From Adiantum capillus-veneris (lineage: Eukaryota; Streptophyta; Polypodiopsida; Polypodiales; Pteridaceae), in contig CM043963.1 in assembly GCA_014529385.2 (NCBI GenBank), positions 4,809,501 through 4,873,500 on the forward strand: DNA of 64,000 nucleotides, in the 5' to 3' direction. Both the position numbers and the translations under genes were made by a program. How positions within the stretch are numbered: the first letter of the stretch is position 1; each line of letters starts with the position of its first letter. The notes beneath the pieces are model-generated. The model ran no database searches. It was given only the letters and a program-made list of their open reading frames with translations, and was not told the DNA's origin. Below, in pieces: positions 34,443-46,900 of the stretch.

Positions 34443-35539
34443 GGGCAGATGACATCATGGTTTTGGTTACATGGCTTCAGCATGGATAGATGCCTCCCTT
34501 CAAGTACTCCTTGGATGCACCCACCCTCCCATCTCTCACACGGACAGAGATCATTGGACTCATACGTCAGGATTCGATTCAGCTAGATACCAGGAGCACA
34601 TGGATACAGCTGACACAGGAGTTGGGTACGAAGATGGCTTTCTATAGAGAGCATCTTCTCCGACTAACAAAAGATGGATATGTGATCAGACCGGGCTATA
34701 TGGACACTCATTTATCTTATGGGATATGATGTGCTATTGATCAGATGCGCACATCATCGCGTTAGCTAGAGATTGAGACTGACAGATTTAGGAGAGTACC
34801 AACAGAGGCCAGGATATGCCAATTGTGTCATATAAAGCCAGAGAAGAGTTACATCACATTTATCATTGTCTGGTATTCTACGAGATACAAGGCGGCTTTC
34901 ATTGTCTATTTAGAGAGGGCTTTGGACCATTGACTAGAGTCATGAGATATCAGGATCAGAGATGCCTCGGGTTGTTATTCTAGACACAGGGAGAGTCTCT
35001 TGAAGAGATCAGGCAATGGGAGACATTCACAGAGGGAGATTATTGACTTCTTTAGAGCTTGGACTCAGCAGCCAGATGAGCATGCTCCACAGCAGACTTC
35101 AAAGACAACCTTAGCATGTAATTCAAAAATACAAAATAAGAGAGGGGGGACCTACGAGGCTAGGGGGTGGTATCTGGCGGCATGGTGGGGGGCTTGTTAG
35201 ATTTACACCACTTTGCTGCTTCACAGGTCTATGGCATACTTGTACAGCTAGTATGTCTTCGGGCTGGCCACCCATATCTAGGTTGTACCTGGTCCGGCCG
35301 CTCGAGTTTGGGGCCGGCCGTCCACTCTTGTCCGAGCGTCCTCATATATATATTTCATTTATTTCTCGTTGGGTCGTGGGAGATTTTTCTAGGCTTTGCC
35401 CTACCTCCCCTTGGGCACCTATTTATGGGGCCAGGGAGGTATCCACTTTCACATCTTTGGTCGTTGTGTATTGGGTCTTCTGCTCATGGTAGTCATGGGG
35501 GGCTGATCGTCCCCTCTTCACCATATCTTGCGTTTGTGG

Positions 35540-35591
<52 letters not shown>

Positions 35592-35593
35592 TT

Positions 35594-35660
<67 letters not shown>

Positions 35661-38600
35661 TTGCTCCCTGCGCGCGCCACTGCTGCTGCTGTTTCACCCC
35701 CTGCACGCGCCACTGCTGTTGCTCCCTGCGCGCGCCACTACTGCTGCCCCCTGTGCGCGCCACTGCTGCTGCTGTTTCACCCCCTGCGCGCGCCACTGCT
35801 GGTGCTGCTGAACCCGTTGTGGCTGACCTGTTGCGACTGCACGCTGCCAAGGCTGTAGCACTTGCCGCTGCCTCACTGTGGCAGCATTACCAAGTGCACC
35901 AGGCCCGCTGCCCCCAATCTCTCACACACGGATACATACCCACACACACACTACACACATACACGCATACACACAAGTACTCCCTCTCTTCCCCTTCTCC
36001 CCTCTTCTTCACAATATGAAGAGAAGGTAGTTACGAAGACAGCCATGTCTTCCCCCATCATCAAGACGCCGGCATCGACAATGAAGACAACCTTCATGCT
36101 CACGAACAAGAGGCTTGCACAATTGGAGAAGGACATGAAAGAATGGCGGATGGAGAGAGAGATATGGGAGGAGGAGAAAGCCACCCTCATCAAGCTATGG
36201 AACGAAGAGAAGGAGGATATGAGAGCGGAAATCCAAAATCTCAAAGAGGAGAAGGAGAGAAGGGAACGGGAGAACGGGAAGGAGAGGGAGAGATGGAGGA
36301 AAGAGCAAGAAGAGATGAAGGCACAAATCGATCTCCTTCATGCTTCCATCACATCCCTCACCCCCGAAGAAGGAGAGATTAAAGAGGAGGCTAAGGAAGC
36401 CCTCAAGGAGGAGATCACCAAAGCCCTCACCGCAAGCATTGAGGACAAATTAGAGGCCACCAAAGAAGGATGGGTCGAAGTGGTCAAAAAGAACATCAAG
36501 AAGGTTGCAAGAGAGGAAGCTCAAAAAGATGAGGTACTCATCGTACACACAACCATCGAGGAGGAGAAGATGCGACAAGCTCGCCGTCTCAATGTGCGAG
36601 TGACCGGCATCAAAGAAGAAGAAGGGTCTACACCCGAGAGCAATGGGAAAGCTTTATGCAAGAAAGTGGGATACAAGGAAGAAGAGATCCCTTTCTCCAA
36701 AGTTTGGAGAGCCGGCAAAGATCCAAAGAAGAGAGCTCTCATCCTCCAATTCGCCTCCGAGGAGTCTCGAACTTCTTTCCTCCGAAAGAGGGTCATCTTG
36801 AGAGGGCTAGAAGGCCCCCCGATTTATCTTGATGATGACCTCACAAAGATGCAACAAGATCACCGTCGCGCGTGCATGCCTAGAGTCCACCAAGCCCGCA
36901 AAGAAGGGAAGAAGGTAGTATATCGAGATGGTAGGGTTATCATTGATGGCAAGACCATCGCATAGGGACTCGCGGCCTGTGGGACACACGAGGAGATTCA
37001 TGTCACGGTTTGGAATTGCAATGGAGACCTATGGACACACCCAGAGAGACTTGAGGAGGTGATGAGAGGTCGAGACATCATTCTACTTACAGAGACACAC
37101 GAGAGCCCAGAGAGAGGGCTACCACGGATACATGGATTCCAGTGGGAGTCTCTACATCGGGGGTGTATGCGCCAGCACACCACTCGTGGCTCAGGAGGAG
37201 TGGCCATACTCTTTAGACAGGGGCTTCACAGTAGACTACAGATTGTTGCCCGGGACCCACAGGCCCGCTACATGTGGATTCGCCTCGAGCTCTCACGAGA
37301 CAGGATCGTCTACATTGCCCTTTGCTACTTTGCTCCCACAGGCTCCAGATTCGCCCCTATTGAGCAGGAGTCACCGTACGCATGCCTCACGGAGGAGATT
37401 ATGGAGTACTCCACACTGGGTGAAGTCTTTCTTATGGGAGACTTCAATGCTCGTACGCGCAGTGAGCAGTGTGAGGCATATGACCACGAGGACCCAGAGG
37501 CACTACACACTCTAGATGAGGAGGCTACTATGAGAGATACAGCAGACAGAGCTCCAGTCACAGCCTACGGACGACATCTACTTCGACTTGGCTCCCAGCA
37601 CCGTCTCGTTATTTATAACGGGATGGTCCAGTGGCCCACCTCAGGGGGCCTAACTTGTATGCCACATGGAGTTGCAGAGGGAGGGGGGAGTACAGTCGAC
37701 TATATTCTGGGACCCAGGGAGGCTACACACCTTATCACATCCTTCACCATTCCACCCATACCCATCGGGGCCGACCACACATACCTCTCTTTCTCCATCA
37801 CCGGAGATACCATCCCACACAGCTCCACAGCACACACTCCATACACCACCATCCATTTCACACATGAGCTAGCCTCTCTTTACTCGGCCGAGGTCGAGCA
37901 TGGCCTATGCCTCCTCCACCCATCCACACCACTCTCAGTTCTCACATCACATATCTCTTCCGTTCTCCACACTTCAGCTATTAGCTCCTTTCCACACACC
38001 ACTCACACAGGACGCACTCCCCCCCCCGGGACTATGCCTCAGAACCGCTGGTATGATGATGAGTGCAGAGTGCTATACCGATGCCTCCGCGCACAGCGAG
38101 CCTTAGGAGAGATCACACAGAGAGAGGCCAGACGGCATATGAAGACGCTGACACGCCAAAAGCGGCGAGCATTCGAAGAGGCACAGGAGCTTGAGCTATA
38201 CCGCCTATTCATGAGCATGGATAGCGCGACGGCATGGCGCACCCTGCGCGAGCCACGTCCGACTACAGCTATTGAGGATCCACAGATATGGCATGATTAT
38301 GCAGAGCGACTTTACGAGGTGCCAGGACAGCCTCCTATCCCACAGCCACACGAGCCACGCCCCACGTGCTCCTCCTTCTTTACAGCACAGATGGTAGAGA
38401 GGGCCATACGCCGCATGCAGCACAGACGATCAGCTGACCATACTGGATTACAGAGTGAGCACATCATTTATGCGGCCTCCACTATAGCCCCGTTGATTGC
38501 ACATGTCTTCAACCGGGCTATAGGGGAGGGCTTCCCAGAGGAGTGGACACAGCACACCATAGTGCCTATCCACAAATCTGGCGACACCCTGGATCCAGGG

Positions 38601-40926
38601 AACTACAGGACTATCATGATTGGCCACACGATGGCCAAGCTATATGGAGCAGTACTTGAGGCACAGCTCAGCTGCTACGCAGAGATCGAGGGTTTACGAG
38701 CTCCAGGCCAGGCAGGTTTCAGACGAGCTTTCTCCACCACTGATCACATCTTCGTTCTGCGCTGCCTCATTGATGGGGCAAAGGCGCGGAAGAAGAGGCT
38801 TTACTGCTGCTTTGTGGATTTCCGCAAGGCCTTTGACAGTCCCTCGCGAGAGACTCTTCCAGCGCCTTCACAGCATTGGGGTACCAACAGAGATGATTTG
38901 GGCCATATATGCTCTCTACGAGAAGGTGACGGGTCGAGTTCGTTGCCCAGGCGGTTTTTCAGAGACCATTGCTAGCACCATTGGTGTTAAGCAAGGATGC
39001 CCACTCTCCCCGACACTCTTTGGGCTCTACATCGACGAGATCTCCGACTACATACTGCGAGCAGGGGGAGAGGGGAGCGACTTGGCAGGTACTCCGGTCC
39101 ACATCATGTTATATGCTGATGATATTGTGTTGATTTCAGAGTCACCCGAGGGCTTGCAACGCCATCTTGAGGCCTTGGACGAATTCAGCACACACAGGGG
39201 GTTGACTGTGAACCTTGGCAAAACCAAGGTTATGATCTTTCACACATCCAGTGCAGTGAGGAGTGCTGCCACCTTCACAGCAGCAGGAGGAAAGGTTGAT
39301 GTAGTCACCTCCTATGTCTACCTTGGCATCACATTCACCAGCCTACCAGGACCCTTCACTATGAGGCAGGCTGCTGCTGATAGGCTCACCCGAGGATATG
39401 CAACTCTGGCCATGCTAGAGCGGAGATGCCACCAGGCACACTTTCAGGAACCCCGCACGAAGGGGTGGCTTTTCGACACCTTAGTCACCCCGGCCTTGAT
39501 GTACTCGGCGGCAGTATGGGCACCAGGATTGACAGCTGACCAGTGGACACAGCTTGAGAGGCCACAGGTATGTATGATCTCACGCTTGCTCCGCAGCAAG
39601 AAGACAGTGCCACATGACATTATTAGAGCCGAGCTCGCCACACCACCCATGGTGGTAGAGGCACTATTCCAGACAGTCTGCTTCATCCAGAGGATGAGAG
39701 AGCTACCTCCTGACAGACTTACTCGTAGAGCATTTGAGGCAGCTATACAGCTATCAGAGAGTGGGCATGAGAGAGCATGGTACTCACAGGTCAGAGCATG
39801 GTTTGAGGGACACGGTCTTGACATGGAGAGCCTACCACCATTCCAGTACGACCCCCACTCACCATATGTTCACCTCTCTCGCAGTGAGAGGAACTTGGTA
39901 CTGAGACAGGATCTGTGGCAGCTATACACTAGGAGAGTCTGGGAGTCACCTGGCTTGGGGACGAGGATGTCAGATTACAGAGACCAGTTTCTCACCATAT
40001 TGTCTGGGGGGTTCATACAGAGACCACGCTACATGGACACATATATGCCACATAGCTCACGGGTGGCGATTGGTCAGCTGAGAGTGGCTTCACACAGGTT
40101 AGAGATTGAGATCGGGAGACATACTGGTGTTCCCAGGGAGGAGCGCGTCTGTAGAGCCTGCACAGAGGAGGTGGAGAGTGAGGAGCACTTTGTATGTAGA
40201 TGCAGAGCATACACTGAGATCAGAGGCAGGTATGAGGCCCTATTCAGAGGACAGCCCACTCTCCGAGAGATCATGGACTCTCGAGATCAGAGACAGCTCG
40301 GACGGTTCTTACTAGAGATACAGAGCCATCGGGACACACTACTACAGCCACACACAGCTACACAGACAGAGGGGAGACAGTCGCAGCTCACAGACTTCTT
40401 TCAGAGGATTACCGCCCCTCCCCCACCAGACACTCAGAGGGGAGTGACACTCCCACAGGCGGAGGTGAGCCGAGCTAGACGACGACCACGAGTCACAGGC
40501 TACAGGGGTGCGAGCTCCCACCACCGACAGATCGAGGAGATCCGAGCCCGGGAGCGCCGTGCCACTGAGGAGCGAGTGGCCCAGATGAGGGCCGACCCGA
40601 CAGCTTTCATCTGGGCAGCCTTGGCACCAGACCCGCCCATGTACCACATCTTACATCCCCCCATTAGTACAGGATGGAGCTAGATAGCTTGATGCATTCT
40701 CATGATTGTACTACCCTGAGCATATAGACATGCATATACCCCTAGAGGTAGAGCTCCATCCCTCCTCAGATACCCCACTACCTACATTCAGTTCAGTTTT
40801 GTATCAGTTTTGTTTCATTTGTCTTTCCGATAGACGGATGACATACACACCATGTACATTTGATTTGTCTCATAGGCCGATTTCGGCCTGACATAGACGT
40901 TAAAAATCTTTCTTTCTTTCTTTCTT

Positions 40927-40957
<31 letters not shown>

Positions 40958-41685
40958 GGTAGATTCAGAGGGATACCAGCAGACAACAGGATATGCCGAT
41001 TATGCCAGAGAGAGCCAGAGACAGAGTTGCACTACATATGTCAGTGCACAGTGTTCTATGAGATACGGGGGCGTTTCCACTGCTTATTCAGAGAGGGTTT
41101 TGGTCCTCTATCTAGGGTCATGAGTTATGAGGATCAGAGATGTCTTGGACTATATCTACTTGAGTTACACAGGTATAGACACTTTACTGGGGAGAGCTAG
41201 AGAGAGGCAGTCCCAGAGACACATTACAGATTTCTTTTCACTAGATATGGGACAGCCAGAGGAGCAGCCACCACTGCAGAGCTCGTCCCACACTCATTCG
41301 ACCACTATTGGCACTCTCATCGACCGAGCATTGGAGCTACAGAGATACAGACGACCGCGACTGAGGAGAGGAGCTACACAACATCGACGGAGACTACAAC
41401 AGAAGATTCGAGCCATACTCTCTCGACATCCAGAGTGCAGATGAGGATGGATCCTCACCATTTCTTCCATCTTTGTTTCACACACTGTTACATCCAGTTT
41501 ACCGGGTACCTATTGTATCAACTGCTACACCCATGTAGTTTTAGATTGTAGTAGTAGTAGTAGTATTTTGTTCCACTTCTAGTTCTTTTGTACCCAGACA
41601 TGGTATTAGATTCACTATTTTGTAACTGATTGGTCTCATAGGTCATTTTGGCCTTTTGAAGACGTTAATATAACATTTCATTTTC

Positions 41686-41768
<83 letters not shown>

Positions 41769-43624
41769 GCTTCCGCACACGCGCACTCTCACATGGTATC
41801 AGCAGCTTCAGGCTCTTCATGGTCAGAGGCGCTTCATCTTTCGCATAAGGTACTCCTCCCAAGAAGAATCAGCGAGCGCTTTTTGCATGAGCCAGGCACG
41901 CGATGACAATTGGAGCGTTTTCATCGTGGAGGACCCCACTTGCGTTTTTTGCATCAACTGCTTGCGTTTTTTCTTCTGGCTGCAAGCGCTAGCCTTCTCA
42001 GGCTGTTTGCTATGGACACACCTATGCACTCATCAAAGGAGTTCACACGAGATATGACCGTGCTCATGGCATATGGGATTCTGACATTCCCAGAGAAGAC
42101 ACCACCATCTTGGGTGGACAGACACTTACCACTTGATCTCGACATGTCAGATCACTTGCTTACACAGGAGCATCTACATGGACTTAAAGAGAGGATCTTG
42201 GATCTCTTCTTGGGCAGGTTTATTGCTTGGATCTACAGACTGGAGTGGGACTTCAGTTCTTTAAACTTTCTTGGAGAGTTTATCCGCGAGATGCGAGAGA
42301 TCAGGCATCCCGTGACTACATCCGGAGTCACCCGATCATTTGGATTGCTACCTTTAGAGTTGCTTACACTCACCCTCGGTAACGTTACAGCAGACTTATC
42401 CCCTAACCTGGGTAGTAGGCCACTCCCAGCTCATTCACATTGAGAACCACACTAGGATGCGGTTTGGTGGCGGCGTTGGTGCGGATTCTGTTTTGGTTGA
42501 GACCGGAGGATTGGAGGCAGGAGGCACAGGCAAGACGGCACATACAGATTGGTCTGGCCTTTCCTTTTCTCAGAAGATCTTCACAGTGCAGCCTTCTTAG
42601 TTTGGCTTCCCTACTTCTACAGGATGATTACGGTGCAGACAACTTGGTCTGACCACACCTCTTCTCAGAGGCCTTTCACAGCGCAGACTGTTGAATCTGG
42701 CTTTCCCCTCATCTTGGATTACCCTACCTACTTACAGGATACCATCTAGTGGTGGTCCGTGCGGTCTCTCGGTGACTGTTGCAACTTACAGTAGCTTCTG
42801 CAGTGCAGAATGTTTAGTCTCGCTTTCCTTGTTTTGGAGAGAGTTTACGACGTAGATTGCTACATCTGGCCTTTCTGGAGTTTTTCACAGCTTAGCCACC
42901 TGGCCACACTGGGTTACAGGTTCATGCATTGACAGGCTTCCGATCATTCTCATGACGGTTCCTGGGCTTCCTAATTTTCTTAAGACAGTTTGACTATAGA
43001 CACCATAGATCCTATTGGGCAGGACACTGTACACTTGCAGGTCTATTAACACTTCTTTTACGACAAGGAGTTGTTTCTACACTCAGTTCGGGAACTTCAT
43101 GTAGTATCTTCACCTTGGATCGGCGGAGTACAGCAGTTTGCTACACTGCTCGTGACGACACTTTACCATGGAGATCTCTCGGAGGTTGTGACAGATTTAC
43201 TCCACTCTGTTGCTTCATAGGTCTAGGGCATACTTGTACAGCTAGTATGTCTCCGGGCTGGCCACCTATAGTCTAGGTTGTATCTGGTCCGGACGCCCGA
43301 GTTTGGGGCCGGCCGCCCACTCTTGTCCGGGCACCCTCATATATATAGTTCATTTATTTCTTGTTGGGTCGTGGGGGATTTTTCAAGGCTTTGCCCTACC
43401 TCCACTTAGGCACCTATTTATGGGGCCAAGGGGGTACCCACTTCCGCATCTCTGGTCATTGTGTATTGGGTCTTCTGCTCATGGTAGTCATGGGGGGACT
43501 GATCACCCCCTCTTCACCAGGGGGGGTACCCACTTCCACATCTTTGGTCATTGTGTATTGGGTCTTCTGCTCATGGTAGTCATGGGGGGCTAATTACCCC
43601 CTCTTCACCATATCTTGCCTTTGT

Positions 43625-43683
<59 letters not shown>

Positions 43684-43848
43684 CACGCGCACTCTCACAA
43701 GGCTTGGGAGACCAAAATTCCTGTATGATGGCCTTCCCTCCATGATATACCGCCCACTTGCCTTTGGCTCGTGCGGCTTGCACGTACTTGAGCTTTTCAC
43801 TTTTGCATTTGATTTGTGCCGGAGTGAGCTCTTCGGCAATCCAAAATC

Positions 43849-43927
<79 letters not shown>

Positions 43928-46900
43928 GAAATGTTATATTAACGTCTTCAAAAGGCCAGAGTGACCTATGAGACCAGAAAGTTACAAGGTGGTGGATCTG
44001 ATACAAAGTCAGAGTAACAAAATAACAACAATACAAAACAAAGATATATACTATGGGATCCTAGACTGGTCGATGTGAACTAAGCAAAAATGGGCGGCTT
44101 GCTGGGATAGCTGAATCACAGGAGATCTAGCATCAGTCGTTGGCGGATCTCATCAATCTCCTCCATGGTTAGTAGTCTGACCGGGCGTCGTGCATGCCTG
44201 GCCAGAGTGCTCCGAATCTTCTGACGTACCCTCCGTCGATGCTGTGTAGTCCTCCGCAGTCGTGGGCGCCTGAAATTCCCCTGTTTAGTCGCTCGGTCGA
44301 TCAGTGTGCCTCTGGTGTGAGACGAGAGGGAGCTCTGCTGTGGGAGTGGCTCCTACGGCTGTCCCGTGTCTGCTCTGAAGAAGTCTGTGATCCGTCTTTG
44401 AGACTGACTAGCCTCGCCACTCATCAGGCTATCTCTGTGTCTACGGAGCTCGAGCAAGAACAAACCCAGGCATCTTTGATCCTTGTATCCCATGACTCTT
44501 GAGAGTGGTCCAAAACCCTCTCTGAACAAGCAATGGAAGCGGCCTCGTATCTCGTAGTAGACGGGGCAGCGGCATGTGTAGTGTAACTCTGTCTCAGGCT
44601 CCATGTCACACAAGGGGCATGTCCTGGCCTCTGCTGGTACTCCGCTGTATCTCTCGGTCTCAATCCGTAGCTGGTGAGAAGATGTGTGTAATTGGCGAAC
44701 AGCTCATCGTATCCCATGAGACAAGTGGGTGTCCATGTATCTGGGGCTCGTCACAAAACCATCCTCCGTAAGCTGGAGAAGATGGTCTCTTTAGAAAGCC
44801 ATCTTCGTGCCCAATTCCTGTGCTGGTTGTATCCATGTGCTCCTGGTGTCTAGCTGGGTCAGGTCTTGGCGGATGAGCTTGGTGATCTCTGACTGTGTAA
44901 GAGTGAGAGATGGTGCATCCAATGAGTACTGGAATGGTGGCAGCCTGTCTATGCTGAACCCATGCGCCTAAAACCATGATGCCATCTCCCCATACTAGCA
45001 TGCTATATCTCCTGCATGGCTATATGTCGAGAGGACTCAAGTGCAATGCGAGCATATCTGTCTCTAGGAAGCTCCCATGTGCGGTTTATGAAGGAGACTG
45101 ATTTGGTGAGCGCCTCAACCACTAGTGGGGAGGCCGCTAGCTCTGCTCGGATAATGGCCCGTGGTACTGATGCCTTGGCTCTAATGAGCCGCGAGATCAT
45201 AGAGACGAGAGGTTTCTCCATGTTCCCCCATCCATCAGTGCGACCCGACCTCCCGTGGTGATCCAATGAAGGTCCCCATATCTCAGCTCCGTAGAGCAAT
45301 GCAGAAGCCGCCAAAGTGTCAAAGAGCCAGAGCTTCGTCCGGGGCTCCTGAAACTGAACCTGCGAACACATCCTCTCCAATCTACCCAATGCTGCGTGGG
45401 CTCTAGTCAGTCTGGTCTCTGCTGCTCTTCTGAGTGAGAATGCAGGTCTGCTAAAATCCACTCCAAGGTAAGTGTAAGCATCTGTGTACTCCATAGTCTC
45501 CTGGCCGTATGTGAATGTAGGTGCTGACCTCCTGATCCATTGTGGGGTGGTATTAAACACCATAACCTTGGTTTTACCAAGGTTGACAAACAAACCACTT
45601 TCGTGGGAAAACCTATGCAGAGCATCCAATTGACGTTGCATTCCCTCTGGAGATTCGGAGATCAACACAATATCATCAGCATATAACAAAAGTGGAATCC
45701 ATGTCCCTGCCAACTGTGCACCTCTATCACCATCGCTCTCAATGTAGTCAGAAACCTCATCCACATACATACCGAAAAGAGTAGGAGAGAGCGGGCAGCC
45801 TTGCTTCACCCCAATAGTGGAGTGAACGGGTGTAGAAAGTCCCTCAGGGGTGCGTACATGCCCTACTACTGATTTGTACAATGCCATGATCCCCCAAATG
45901 AGCTCTATGGATACTCCCATCTCCTGTAATCTGCGCATCAATCTAGCTCTGGATACTGTGTCAAAAGCTTTGCGGAAGTCCACAAAGCTACAATAGATCC
46001 GTCTCCCATGAGATCTGCCCTCCTTGATGATGGCCCTGAGTGTCAAGATATGGTCAAGAGTAGAGAAGCCTCTCCTAAACCCTGCCTGCCCAGCTGCACG
46101 CATTCCTTCCCTCTCTGCCCATCTACTCAACTGTTGCTCAAGAATGGATGAATACAACCGTGCCAGTGTGTGTCCAATCATGATAGTGCGATAATTCCCA
46201 GGCTCCATGGGGTCTCCTGACTTGAAGATAGGTACAATCGTAGATAGGTTCCAAGTGTCCGGTAGGCCCTTACACATGGCACGGTTAAACATAACTGCTA
46301 GAAGCTCTGCTAGTAGGTCTTTGGTATGCATGAAATGCTCAGCGACTAAGCCATCATGATCATATGCTCTCCCAGTCCTCATCTTGTCAATGGATTTCTT
46401 CACCATCTCAGCGGTGAAAAAAGCACATGTGTGTGGGCATGGATCGGGGGGGTTGGGAAGGGGCGAAGCATGAGCAATATAAGCGACCTTTGCAGCTTTT
46501 CTTTGCCTTTGTTGCTGTAAGGTTCTTCAAATTTATCTTTATTTTATAACAATCAACTTCTTGGAGAGATCACATTTCACAAAACATTCTTTTCAGGATG
46601 ACCATTCTTTCACAAAATGTACACTGTTGAGAAGCGTAGATGTATCCTAAGTAGTGCCAAGAGTATGGGGGACCAGCTCATAGCCAGTGTTGTGTATTTG
46701 TAGCAGAGGAAGGCTCTGCTCTTAAAGCATGCAAACATGGAGCCTTCCTATTGCACCATGCTATATTAGCGACTACTAAAAAAAGGATCCAATCCTCTTT
46801 CTCCAGTTCACACATTCATGGAATGATGTTTGCAAGTTCGCTGTCACATACATGCGAGACAGAGACGTTTGCCTTGTCCTGTTTCATGTGACCATAATCT

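Larger units (their letters stand above)
35586..40957 (+). mobile_element. LINE copy E: nearly full-length LINE (about 5.4 kb)
   Basis: It contains a 5' UTR with a second (TC)n (35595-35654) and a GC-rich tandem repeat, ORF1 (36045-36965), ORF2 (36966-40683, one frameshift), a 3' UTR with the hairpin AGGCCGA-TT-TCGGCCT (40874-40889), then (TTTC)n and (TC)n to 40957. It sits inside the (TC)n of element D's 5' LTR. The minus-strand copy at 54884 is almost identical over the shared part, so the subfamily was recently mobile. Confidence 0.88.
35195..43699 (+). mobile_element. Element D: non-autonomous LTR retrotransposon with LINEs nested in its 5' LTR
   Basis: The 5' LTR starts TGTTAGATTTAC at 35195 and is interrupted in its (TC)n tract at 35544. 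It resumes after the LINEs at 41689 and ends CGCACTCTCACA at 41793. An initiator-Met-like primer site follows directly. The 3' LTR is 43188-43699. The flanks are GGGCT (35190-35194) and AGGCT (43700-43704), a 4/5 match fitting an aged target duplication. The interior (41794-43187) has one 177-codon open frame and no retroelement protein. Confidence 0.82.
43925..46490 (-). mobile_element. LINE copy H: 5'-truncated LINE (minus strand)
   Basis: Reading leftwards from about 46490, it contains the part of ORF2 before RT (PNPPDPCPHTCAFFTAEM), a complete RT (45003-46406), a frameshifted C-terminus with a Cys-His motif (44353-44613 and 44614-45002), and a 3' UTR. The UTR ends GGTCTCATAGGTCACTCTGG, GAAGACGTTAATATAAC and (TC)n. 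It lacks ORF1 and the endonuclease. Its protein is clearly related to but distinct from LINE E. The 5' border is not at a TC array. Confidence 0.82.
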
